Of a DNA stretch of 64,000 bases, positions 24,959-33,224 are shown piece after piece (position 1 is the first letter of the stretch; each line of letters starts with the position of its first letter). Origin of the DNA: Exobasidium rhododendri. Taxonomy: Eukaryota > Basidiomycota > Exobasidiomycetes > Exobasidiales > Exobasidiaceae. The notes under the pieces were generated by a model. The model saw only the letters and a program-made list of their open reading frames with translations, did no database searches and was not told the DNA's origin. The position numbers and the translations under genes were made by a program. The stretch spans positions 744,001-808,000 of the forward strand of contig CP110630.1 of NCBI GenBank assembly GCA_026210745.1. The letters run 5' to 3'.

Positions 24959-25457
24959 GACGAGCAAGCAGCGGGGGATACTTTGTCTTTGATGGGGAGG
25001 AGGAAGGCCAATTATATCAATCTTCAACGTCCAAGAAGAAGAGGCGAAAGATCAAAATTTCGCGTCACGAAAGTGTCGACTCGACTTTGATAAAGTGTTG
25101 CTCTCCTCTACGTGTTGCGTCTGCACGCAGCATTCAGGGTGTCTTTACAAGGGAAGAGGAAGGGCATGTGACCTGTCCTTCTGCTCAAACAACATCATAC
25201 ACAGTCCTCTCATATTGCATCGCTGAACGATCTAAAACAAGAGTAGCGACGGAAGTACTGGAGAGACACTTGCAATAGTGTTGGGGCGGTAGCAGGTACA
25301 TGACAAGCAGATGGAGCAGCAACCTTGTCTTGGTTGACGTATTACTCCCTGTCTGTCGGTCTGCCTGCAATACGAATCGCCGCCCACAGCAAGGACACTA
25401 TCGTCATTGGCGCTGCAGACCTGCTTGACCTGTTCGGTTACGATCACGAGCGTTCTC
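24959..25457. other. Intergenic region between the HP1-like and KAP114 genes
   Basis: About 500 bp between two minus-strand genes: the 3' flank of the HP1-like gene and the promoter of KAP114. I see no supported coding exon or RNA gene. Confidence 0.5.
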
Positions 25458-26554
25458 CTATTTATCACTGGGAGGCCTTGGAGTGAACGCAACACGAGAC
25501 TCATAGAATGCAATCACTTTTTGCGGGCATCTTTGATTGGCGACGGCTACATCATAAGTATGACGGCCACCAGTAGTGCTGTAGAAGCAAGTCGAAAGGA
25601 GGTTCGCTCAACAATGACAGGACGAAAAGGGGGCAGATAAGCCAGAATCACTCACAAGACGAGCGTGAAAACTCTTCGACCATCCGGCAGCTCATAGATA
25701 GCCTCGATGTGCTTGACCACATTTTCCCATTCAGCTTCTATATTCGGCTGCACATGCAAAGTTGACGACTTCTGCAGCTTCTCCCTCCTGTTTCTCTTTG
25801 TGGCCTCGAACTCCTTTGACTTTGCAAGATGAGAGCATGTCGTGCTTCTGGGAGAACGGACAGGCAAGCTATGCCCTTGACTTTTGCTCTTGCTACTAGA
25901 TTTTTCTGTATTCTTTCCTTTCAAAGATGAGCCTTTTGAGCCTTCATGACGGCCAAGCTCCCTAGATGTCTCACTACCACTCGCAGCGCTACTGGCGCCA
26001 CTACTCCTTTCCGTCAGGCCTCTTCCTTTGGTCGCCTCCTTGGATCCGAAGTCGGTCCAGTACTGTCGGATCAAGTGACAAGCATCCTTGGCATCCTTCT
26101 CCTTTATCCATGAGTTGTGGCTAGCGCCGAGACCGTGCCATGAGACAAAGTATGTGACTTGATCGTTGTCTCCGATCTTGTGCGACAAAATCGCCTTTAA
26201 TCTCCTTTTTGGCTTGAGCTTCCTCACTCCTGCTGCATTGCCTTCAGGTGCAGGGCTTTTATCAGCACTCGTCTTCTTATTCACCTTGTCCCAATACTCT
26301 CTAATCAACTCCTTGGCATTCTCAGCTTCATCCTCATCAATCCAGCAGTCGTCTTCCGGCCCAAAATGCTTCCAAGAGACAAAGTAAGATATCATCTTGG
26401 CACCCTTTCGTTTCCTTCCCTTCTTGTAGACCGTCTTGTGCTCGAGTATGCTCTTGATCTCGTATTCTCCCTCTGGACAACTCGAGCTGCTTTCTTCTTC
26501 ATCGTCACTCTCGGCTTCAACGGCGCTGTCCCCCGCTTTGGGGGAGTCGGACAT
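25458..26554 (-). CDS. HP1-like protein with two chromodomains and a chromoshadow domain
   Basis: Two exons, 26554-25656 and 25578-25458, give 339 aa. Chromodomain 1 (residues 30-90) keeps the methyl-lysine cage positions Tyr31, Trp61 and Phe64 (SYFVSWKHFGPEDDCWI). A second chromodomain (about 117-167, TYFVSWHGLGASHNSWI) keeps only the Trp (139); the other two cage positions are Arg117 and Leu142. A Ser/Lys-rich hinge covers 170-265. The chromoshadow domain (about 274-335) is split by the intron: EAEWENVVKHIEAI ... RRVFTLV in exon 1 and ANQRCPQKVIAFYESRVAF in exon 2. That last block is the family's diagnostic CPQxVIxFYExRL motif. HP1 proteins bind H3K9me through the chromodomain and dimerise and recruit partners through the shadow domain in heterochromatin. 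The start is the ATG at 26554; upstream in-frame sequence has only non-ATG starts. Confidence 0.88.
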
Positions 26555-27232
26555 AATTAGTGGGGGAAGTAGGATCTCGTCTCCTTCCTTTGTGAGTGAG
26601 CGCAAGCGAAGCACAGCAATACTCAAGGAGTGGACAGCGCTCTTTATGGGTGCAGCACCTTACCAGCTAACGCTCTATCGTTCCTTTTGAGAGGTCGGTG
26701 AGTAAAATTTCACTCGCGTTTCTCCCGGGAGAGTGCAAACGTATCTATACTCGGTGAACTATCATTCTTTGCGCCCTATCGCTCTCTCTTCCAACGGCCT
26801 GCACCGCACTTTGCAGCTCGCAGTATGGCTAGGACCACGCTTGACGAGGTCATCAAGACCAACCGAAAGTCGACTGGTGGCAAGCTCCCTTGTCAACCCC
26901 CCCAAGGATGTTGCGTGACACTTACCACGACCGCCTGGAAATGCACCCCTACGAATATCCTTGACACTCTGCCGCCTTAGCCCAATGTGTGTCCTTCGCA
27001 TAGTCACACCACCCATCCTTCACCTAAGCCTGTCCCACTCGAGATTAGCTTACTCGTCCCCATTCGGCTCTCTCCCGTGCTCTCTACCTCTCCCTCTAAA
27101 CATGTCTCATAAAATGGGCTTTCTCACTTTCAGGTTTACCGACCAGATGAGGCAGAAAAGTCGTCCCCCGTTCATGAGCGTAAGATATGATATTGCCAAC
27201 GTGAGACTGGTCGCTACTATTGGACATATTCT
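26555..27232. other. Intergenic region with ambiguous short coding signals
   Basis: Lies between the HP1-like start and the QCR8 stop. It contains one suggestive small ORF (plus, 26825-26980, listed separately) and, on the opposite strand, a good GTAAGT donor near 26920 without a convincing exon pair. Otherwise C/T-rich; I see nothing else. Confidence 0.4.
26825..26980 (+). CDS. Putative small ORF with an LDEVIKTNR motif (51 aa, uncertain)
   Basis: It opens MARTTLDEVIKTNRKSTGGK. The LDEVIKTNR part resembles the UAP56/Sub2-binding motif (LDDIIKLNR) at the N-terminus of mRNA-export adaptors such as ALY/Yra1 and UIF. The MART...RKSTGGK part happens to match the histone H3 tail. The remainder (Cys/Thr/Pro-rich) matches nothing, and no splice partner with a second domain could be found downstream. 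It may be a first exon, a real micro-protein or chance. Confidence 0.2.
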   Translation: MARTTLDEVIKTNRKSTGGKLPCQPPQGCCVTLTTTAWKCTPTNILDTLPP

Positions 27233-27790
27233 CTACTCCTCGGCGGCGGCGTGAAGACGATGACCTTCCTTTGAGTTCAAGTAATCGTTCTTCTGCTTAC
27301 CCCAAGCGAGAATGGCATACGCTGATGGAAAGGGGACCGCCTATCAGAAGCCTTCCTAGACACTACTCGCTGATTCTACTCACCAATCCCAAATGGGAGA
27401 ACGAAGTATGGAGCTTGCTGCATGAGCCTCTTGTATCCGTAAAAGACGTAGCCCTTCAGTGCTCCACGCATGGCACTCTGCTGATATGGCGAGACAGCTG
27501 AAGAAGGAAATGCAATGTCAGCTCTACTCCTACAAATACGTACGACAGACACATGCTAGCGAGGAGAACACATCTTCCCTCCCAGTCACTCACAGTACGA
27601 CGTCACACCCTTTTGCTTTGGACCTCCCATTGCTCCCCACCATCCCATCTAGATTAGAAGAACGTCTTCAGTCAGCCCATCGTCCCTTTCTTACATCGAC
27701 TACTTTCTGCACTTTGCTCCATCAGTGTGTTCTACTCACGTACTTGTGCCCCGTGGGCATACCACTTTGGAAAACGGCTGATGGTCTCAT
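27233..27790 (-). CDS. QCR8: Ubiquinol-cytochrome c reductase subunit 8
   Basis: Four small exons on the minus strand: 27790-27740, 27648-27594, 27497-27384 and 27321-27233, giving 102 aa; all phases close. The protein opens MRPSAVFQSG and continues with the hallmark GWWGAMGGPKQKGVTSYSVS, then SPYQQSAMRGALKGYVFYGY, a single membrane span (APYFVLPFGIAYAILAW), and the intermembrane-space tail KNDYLNSKEGHRLHAAAEE. Length and order match fungal Qcr8 (94-110 aa), the complex III subunit next to cytochrome b that helps form the ubiquinone pocket. No exon is longer than 114 nt, so the gene is invisible as a long open frame. It shares a 258-bp divergent promoter with CWC2. Confidence 0.92.
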
Positions 27791-28048
27791 CGTGTCGATG
27801 TAGTATTCTGATGTGGTTGGATCTGCAAATGTGTCGATCGGATTGTTCAAGCTTCAAACCACTTGACTTTCATTGGCAGCCGCGATTGAGTGACCCGGAC
27901 AACAACGACGGCCCGCGTGGCATTGGGTCGAAACGTCACACGTGATATCAGCTTCTGGCTAGGTCACCTCCTCACATCACTCGAGTTCATCATCCTTATG
28001 CCTCCTCGCCCAATCCTCCTCTCGAAAGCTACTGTATAAGAAGCAGCC

Positions 28049-29350
28049 ATGGTGGAAGCAGTCGCACATGCAGTGCCGACAGCAATGGCGACAATGGCAT
28101 CGTCATCTCGCTCGGTACCTGATTTGGCCGTGACAAGGCAGATCACCTCACGACCCGCCCGAAAGCAAATCACACATCGAGATCTTGAGAACCTTCGACA
28201 ATCGAACGACAAGGCTAATCAGACTGGTCTTTCTTACAACATCTGGTACAACAAGTGGTCTGGAGGTGATCGAGAGGACGGTGGCTCGAACAAAACAAAA
28301 GCAGCAAATCGCGTGGTCATCTCACGAGACTCAGGATACACCCGCGCCAATCAGCAAGGCGCAGCGTTCATTTGCCTCTTCTTCTCCAGGGGCTACTGCC
28401 CAAATGGACCAGACTGTACGTTCCTGCATCAATTACCGACAGATCAGCCCGATCAGGGACATGACATCTTTGGAAGAGGGAAACATGGTGGATATCGAGA
28501 CGACATGGGTGGTGTCGGGTCTATCCAAACAGTCAATCGAACGTTGTATGTCGGACGAATCACAGAAGAATCCGATAATGCTGCTAGGATGGGATCAGAT
28601 CAATTTGGAAACGGTGGAAAAGGATGGAATTTCACCATGCGCAAAGATCAGATGAGCCAGACAGAAAGGGTCTTGCATCGACATTTTAGTGAATTTGGTG
28701 AATTGGAAAGGGTGCGTATTCTGCACACTCGAGGATGCGGATTTGTGACCTTTGTCAAGGAGGTGAACGCACAGTTTGCAAAGGAAGCGATGATGAACCA
28801 GTCGCTAGATCATGACGAGTGCATCAATCTGAGATGGGCGTCCGATGATCCCAATCCGATTGCGATTAAGCGAAATAAGAGGGAAAGGGAGGAGCAGGGA
28901 ATGTCCGCCATTGAGCAGAGCATGACAGAGGAGCAGAAGGACGCAGGAAGACTGTTGAGAGAGCTGGAGAATGGTGGAGAAGTGGAAGGAGAAGATGAAA
29001 GCAAGAAACGTAGAATTGAAGGTGCTTCAAGTGTGCCCGAGATGAGTGAAGAAGAGTATCAGAAATTACTGGAGGAGAATCAGCGCAATTGGGATGAGAT
29101 GGAGCGAGAGGATGCAGCAGCGCAGGAGGCGGCTTGGGCTGCGATAGAAATGCAGGAAAAGGAAGCAAAGGAAAAGGCGGCAGCCGCACTACCGAAGAGC
29201 TCCATCTTGACACCAGCTGCCATGGAAGCTATTCAAGCTATGCGTAGACAAAAGGCAGCGCCACAAGCCGAGAAAGTCATACCCGTATCTGCATTGGGCG
29301 GTCTAGCTGATTATGGCAGTGATAGTGAAGAGGAAGGAGGAGAAGAGTAG
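28049..29350 (+). CDS. CWC2: Pre-mRNA splicing factor Cwc2 (RBM22-type)
   Basis: Single exon, 433 aa. Conserved blocks are in order: QTGLSYNIWYNKWSGGDRED; a CCCH zinc finger with C109, C117, C123 and H127 (CLFFSRGYCPNGPDCTFLH); the linker around GVGSIQTVNRTLYVGRI; and an RRM (about 164-265) with the RNP1-like CGFVTFVKEVNAQFAKEAM. The LRWASDDPNP motif right after the RRM is typical. Cwc2 is a Prp19-complex protein that contacts U6 snRNA and helps form the spliceosome active site. The C-terminal part is a charged coiled coil ending in an acidic GLADYGSDSEEEG stretch. A later ATG exists, but 28049 is the first in frame. Confidence 0.95.
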   Translation: MVEAVAHAVPTAMATMASSSRSVPDLAVTRQITSRPARKQITHRDLENLRQSNDKANQTGLSYNIWYNKWSGGDREDGGSNKTKAANRVVISRDSGYTRANQQGAAFICLFFSRGYCPNGPDCTFLHQLPTDQPDQGHDIFGRGKHGGYRDDMGGVGSIQTVNRTLYVGRITEESDNAARMGSDQFGNGGKGWNFTMRKDQMSQTERVLHRHFSEFGELERVRILHTRGCGFVTFVKEVNAQFAKEAMMNQSLDHDECINLRWASDDPNPIAIKRNKREREEQGMSAIEQSMTEEQKDAGRLLRELENGGEVEGEDESKKRRIEGASSVPEMSEEEYQKLLEENQRNWDEMEREDAAAQEAAWAAIEMQEKEAKEKAAAALPKSSILTPAAMEAIQAMRRQKAAPQAEKVIPVSALGGLADYGSDSEEEGGEE

Positions 29351-29586
29351 TCCGATGTAGAATGTAGATAGAATCGCGCAAGATGTACTTCGTATAGTGG
29401 CACACAATAATTATTCCCCGCATCCTAAATACATCCGTGCCTGCCCTGGCGTTAGCGCAGAGTAGCAATTGCAAGTCGCTCCTCCTTTTGACAGTTTCCA
29501 TCTCTTCCCTTTCTCGCTCGTCATGTGGCTGGCTGATTGACATTCCTGCTTGCAAGACTTGGCTAATACCTCAGTTGAAAGGGTAC

Positions 29587-31111
29587 ATGGGCTCTTCGCG
29601 AGCAGTGCGTTGGCCGACAATGAACGGAAATTGGGCTTCCTCCTTGACCATCTTTGCGAAGACACCAGAGCCAGTGAGTCGAGGAGGCATTCACTGATTC
29701 GTTCCCGGCAGGGCATTGTAGTGACACGAGTCCCATTCCAAATCATACGTAGTCAACGCTGCCATCGAACGTCTACCTGCGACACGATGATCGGACTGTA
29801 AGACGAGTGATGGCAGGCTAAAGATGGCGAGGTGATGCCGACTCGTATCTTCTTACTCACAGCTGACAATATACGATGGATATCCCAAGTGTGAGGAGGA
29901 GTGAAGAGAAGCACAAAGAGGACATGTCCATCCTACTGACTATATTCACCTATCTATCGTTCTTACAGCCAAGTTTCACTTCCTAGTCCTGCGTGAGAAG
30001 CCAGATCGAGCGACTACTTTCATAGCAGATCTGGCTTATAACAACAACATACTACCTCCGCCCCTCCTATTCTAGCTCGTATTCCCTTCAAGCTGACTGC
30101 CGATGATCGGAAAGCTTCCTCATCTGCGTCTACATCTTCGACCCCGCAGCTATCTCTTGCCGGTGGAAAGCTTTCACTCGGCCAATCAGTGACAAAGTCC
30201 GAAGTTCCAGCTTCCCATCTTGCCAGTCTAAATGATCTACTGGCTAGTCCGTATGCTGCTTTAGTTCTCTCCGAATTTGAAGCGGCTAGCAAAAAGGTCG
30301 CACTACTGATTAAGGAGGAGATGAGAATGACGTCGTTCAAGTTCACTGATGGACCTTGCGGTGTTGATTGGGGGGTAAGGACTGGATTTCACTCGGTGCC
30401 TAGTATGGACACTGTGCACCTTCATGTGAGCAAATACCGTCCTACACTACGTCGAGAGAGCTTAGAGGCTGATGTCGACTTCCTTTTGTCCAGGTGATCA
30501 GCGAGGACCTAGTGTCTGCTTCGCTGAAAAACAAGAAAGTGAGCCTGAATGGGTTTTCGTGCTATTGGAGCTTCCACGACTAAGATACTCCCCCTCCTCC
30601 GTTCATGCTCGTCTTTCAGCACTTCCAATCATTTCACCCTACTCTGGGCTTCTGGCTCGATCTTAGCTATGTTCAAGATCTTGTACGACAGGGGAAGAGA
30701 AGCGTGAGTAGCGAGGCGTTTCTCACGCCCCCGAAGTCGTCTCTCTCTCTCATCCACAATACATTACCTCCACAGCTTCCCCATACCGCACACCACTATG
30801 AAGATTTACTCCGAGCTCGTCTCATGTCACACCGACCACAGTCAAAGGAAAGGCAGCGCAAGTATGCTGGCCTGAAACCTTCAAATGCGACTTCTCCGTC
30901 TCAGTACCCAGACATGCCGAAACTCAAGGCACACCTCGAAGAAGCATTTGAAGTTGATATCAAGAAGCGTATGAGAGAAGCAGCAGAGGCGGACAAGAAG
31001 CGGGAGTGGAGCGAAGGAGAAGACGAAAAAGGCGAGGGAGGGAGTGTGAGCACAAAGCATCAGCGGACAGCAAGTCCAGCCCCATCCAGTCAGACGGAGA
31101 GTGATAATTGA
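29587..31111 (+). CDS. Aprataxin/Hnt3-like DNA 5'-adenylate hydrolase
   Basis: Eight exons: 29587-29673, 29753-29797, 29863-29890, 29969-29992, 30076-30425, 30494-30538, 30620-30703 and 30776-31111, giving 332 aa. The last intron (30704-30775, 72 nt) is in frame; if retained the protein has 356 aa. The splice chain reconstructs NWASSLTIFAKTPEP, VYLRHDDRTLTIYDGYPKSK and KFHFLVLPRIPF, the HIT-domain opening of aprataxin. It continues through VRTGFHSVPSMDTVHLHV (catalytic His176/His178 pair) to VISEDLVSASLKNKKH and FHPTLGFWLDL. Aprataxin removes AMP from abortive DNA-ligation ends in single-strand-break repair. The C-terminal zinc finger looks degenerate: before MPKLKAHLEEAF the two Cys of CxxC are Pro256 and Ala259. 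The first Met could also be at 29620. Confidence 0.85.
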
Positions 31112-31175
31112 TCCACGAGAGCATTACCACAAGGTGTACGATATTGTATTGAAGCTACACTATTCCTCCAAAACA

Positions 31176-31600
31176 TCAAGGACAGCCACAGAGAATGGTG
31201 CGATTTACGTATTTTGGCTCCCTATCTTGACCAAAGTTCTCCGACCTCGCTGTGATTCTGCAGACAAGAAATAGCAGGGATACGTGAGCTCGCCTAGTCT
31301 GGGCCCTCTCCGCCCTCGTCCACTCACTCTGCCTCGGTTGCAAAGAAGGGGACAGTTGCCAGATCCGGCCTACCCCATTTATTGTTTCCTGTATTGACGA
31401 CTTTGTGACCATACCAATTTCCTTCACCTCTATCCAGTATCAGGATCTGAAGCGTACAAAAGGAGCGTCAACATTGAGGGGGTCCATCTCTCTCCTCAAC
31501 CATATCACTCACCCCCCACCACCTGCCTCCGCTCTGCGCTCTTCGGAGGAAAGCAAGTAAGGGCGCTTGTAATGTAAGCGAAGAATATCTTCGACACCAT
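31176..31600 (-). CDS. Putative small three-exon gene (92 aa, unknown function)
   Basis: Three exons on the minus strand: 31600-31523, 31446-31328 and 31257-31176. Phases close and the frame stays open across all three. The predicted protein opens MVSKIFFAYITSALTCFPPK and contains ILILDRGEGNWYGHKVV and KWGRPDLATVPFFATEAE, ending in RTILCGCP. The composition looks like a folded protein, but I do not recognise the family. The first donor (GTGGTG) is weak; the second (GTGAGT) is good, and both acceptors are CAG. The gene lies in the gap between two convergent genes, 65 bp from the aprataxin stop. Confidence 0.4.
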
Positions 31601-31769
31601 CCTCTTCGCACTCACAGCCAGACCCTTTGACCAGCAAAGAATTTACAAGACTTAAGAAGAGGATGTTTCTTCAGTCAGCCTTTGTTGCTTTCAAATAGTC
31701 AAAGGGGGAACTTTAGCTTGACTGCCGCTGCCTGACGATTACCTTGAAGCGCTCGTCCCTCTTTCTCCT

Positions 31770-32738
31770 CTACCACCGCCATGCCAGATTGCTCCTTCCA
31801 ATCTTGCTCATATGACCTATCTCACTCACTGGCCTTAAGACTACTGGTGGAGGCGGCGGATCTTTCTTATCCTCTTCCACCTTCTTAATCTCCGTCTTGA
31901 TCTCTTCGATGACTTCTTCCTTCTTTTCTGTGGTCACCTTCCCATCCTTTTCCGTCTTCTTGGACTCTTGCACCGTCTTCTTTTCGTCCTTTTCTTTCGT
32001 GGTGTCTGTCGTAGTCGTCTTTGTCGCATCCTTCTTCTTCTCTACTGCCTTTTCTTGTGTAGTCTCTTTAGATTTTGTCTGCGTTGTCTCTGCGGGTTTA
32101 TTCTCCTCCTTCTTCGGCGGATTTTGCTGGTTCTGGTTGTTGTCCTTACCCTTATCCTTGGCCGGTTGCTGTTGACCGCCATCTTTTTTGTCACCACCTC
32201 CTTTGTCATCCTTTGGCTTATTGTCACCGCCTCCGCCTTTCTGTTGTTGAGCTGGCGCAGGAGCAGGTGCAGGATTCGGATTGGGAAGGACTTGCAGAAC
32301 CTGGCATACAGGGTACACTTTAGCTTTTGACCTAGGAAAGATGGTCCCATAGCCCCAACCCGGACTTACCCTGTAGATATCCGGGTACACCAGCTTCAGT
32401 AGCACAACGATCAAGACAAGTATGATCAGGGGATGCAGATCCGGAATTGACGATATTGTATTCATCATGGGGGGATAGTAAGTGGAAGGCTGCTGATGAT
32501 GCCCCATGGAGGGAGGCGGTGGCGTCATCATGACCACGGAAGGTGGACCAGGAGGGGCGGAGGGCGGTGCCTGAACATAGATTGTTTGGGGTGGTGGTGG
32601 AGGAGGGGACGAGTGAGGGGAGCCATAGTAGTAGCTGTTCTGCTGCGGAGGAGGCGGAGGGCTTGCTTGCCCGCATCCATAGCCATACCCACCGGACCAA
32701 GCACATGCTCCTTGGAAAGGAGCGCCAAAGTAGGCCAT
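31770..32738 (-). CDS. Pro-rich/Lys-Glu-rich single-TM protein of unknown function
   Basis: Probably two exons, 32738-32370 and 32300-31770, giving 299 aa; the 69-nt in-frame intron has a perfect GTAAGT donor, and if retained the product is 322 aa. Residues 1-95 are Gly/Tyr/Cys then Pro-rich (several runs of five or six Pro). Residues about 101-117 form one hydrophobic span (LHPLIILVLIVVLLKLVYP). The rest is Pro/Ala-rich, then highly charged Lys/Glu/Thr sequence with coiled-coil tendency, ending in a basic tail. No signal peptide is visible, so it may be a tail-exposed membrane protein. The first ATG in frame is 32738; upstream codons are non-ATG. Confidence 0.55.
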   Translation of the reverse strand: MAYFGAPFQGACAWSGGYGYGCGQASPPPPPQQNSYYYGSPHSSPPPPPPQTIYVQAPPSAPPGPPSVVMMTPPPPSMGHHQQPSTYYPPMMNTISSIPDLHPLIILVLIVVLLKLVYPDIYRVSPGWGYGTIFPRSKAKVYPVCQVLQVLPNPNPAPAPAPAQQQKGGGGDNKPKDDKGGGDKKDGGQQQPAKDKGKDNNQNQQNPPKKEENKPAETTQTKSKETTQEKAVEKKKDATKTTTTDTTKEKDEKKTVQESKKTEKDGKVTTEKKEEVIEEIKTEIKKVEEDKKDPPPPPVVLRPVSEIGHMSKIGRSNLAWRW

Positions 32739-33224
32739 CCTACAGCGCAATAGTCAGGAAGAAAAGGTGGAAGAATTAGCCAGGTCAACGAAGCAGATCG
32801 ATCAGTGTGCTTCTCTCGTCAGAGTCAAGTGCGATTGAAGTTGGAAGCTTTGCGCATCCTCTGTCCTCCTCGTGCTGCTCTGAGCTGTCACTGCATTAAG
32901 AGGAGTTGCGGAGTAAGGCGTGTCTCTTACTCGCCCCCTTTTTTATTGGAAGGTCATTCAACTCAGCGGTCAGGGAATGTCCCCCCCCCCTAAGATTGTT
33001 GATCAAGTTTGGGCTACAGTGACAGAAGGACCAATCGAACGCTGATGATTGGACAATGTGTCGGCGCTCCTCATTCGTCTGCTGCACCTCAACGTTCTAG
33101 TTTGCGTCTCGTGACTACTTCTTCTTGAGATGATAGAGGCATTCTCTGCCCGCGCATTGCCTATTGTCGTGATGGGGAGGTGAGAATTGACATGCTCTAT
33201 ATTTTACAACAAAGGTTTGGCGGT
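32739..33224. other. Intergenic region between HEM13 and the Pro-rich gene
   Basis: About 490 bp with a C-run near 32982-32991. A CCAAT (33030) and an ATTGG (33048) lie 18 bp apart and could be a CCAAT-box pair for the minus-strand gene, though they are about 300 bp from its start. No coding sequence is seen. Confidence 0.4.

Noticed and set aside
26825-26980. A broken histone H3 gene
   Set aside because: Only the MART and RKSTGGK pieces match and the spacing is wrong; nothing downstream resembles the H3 core, so I do not call it H3.
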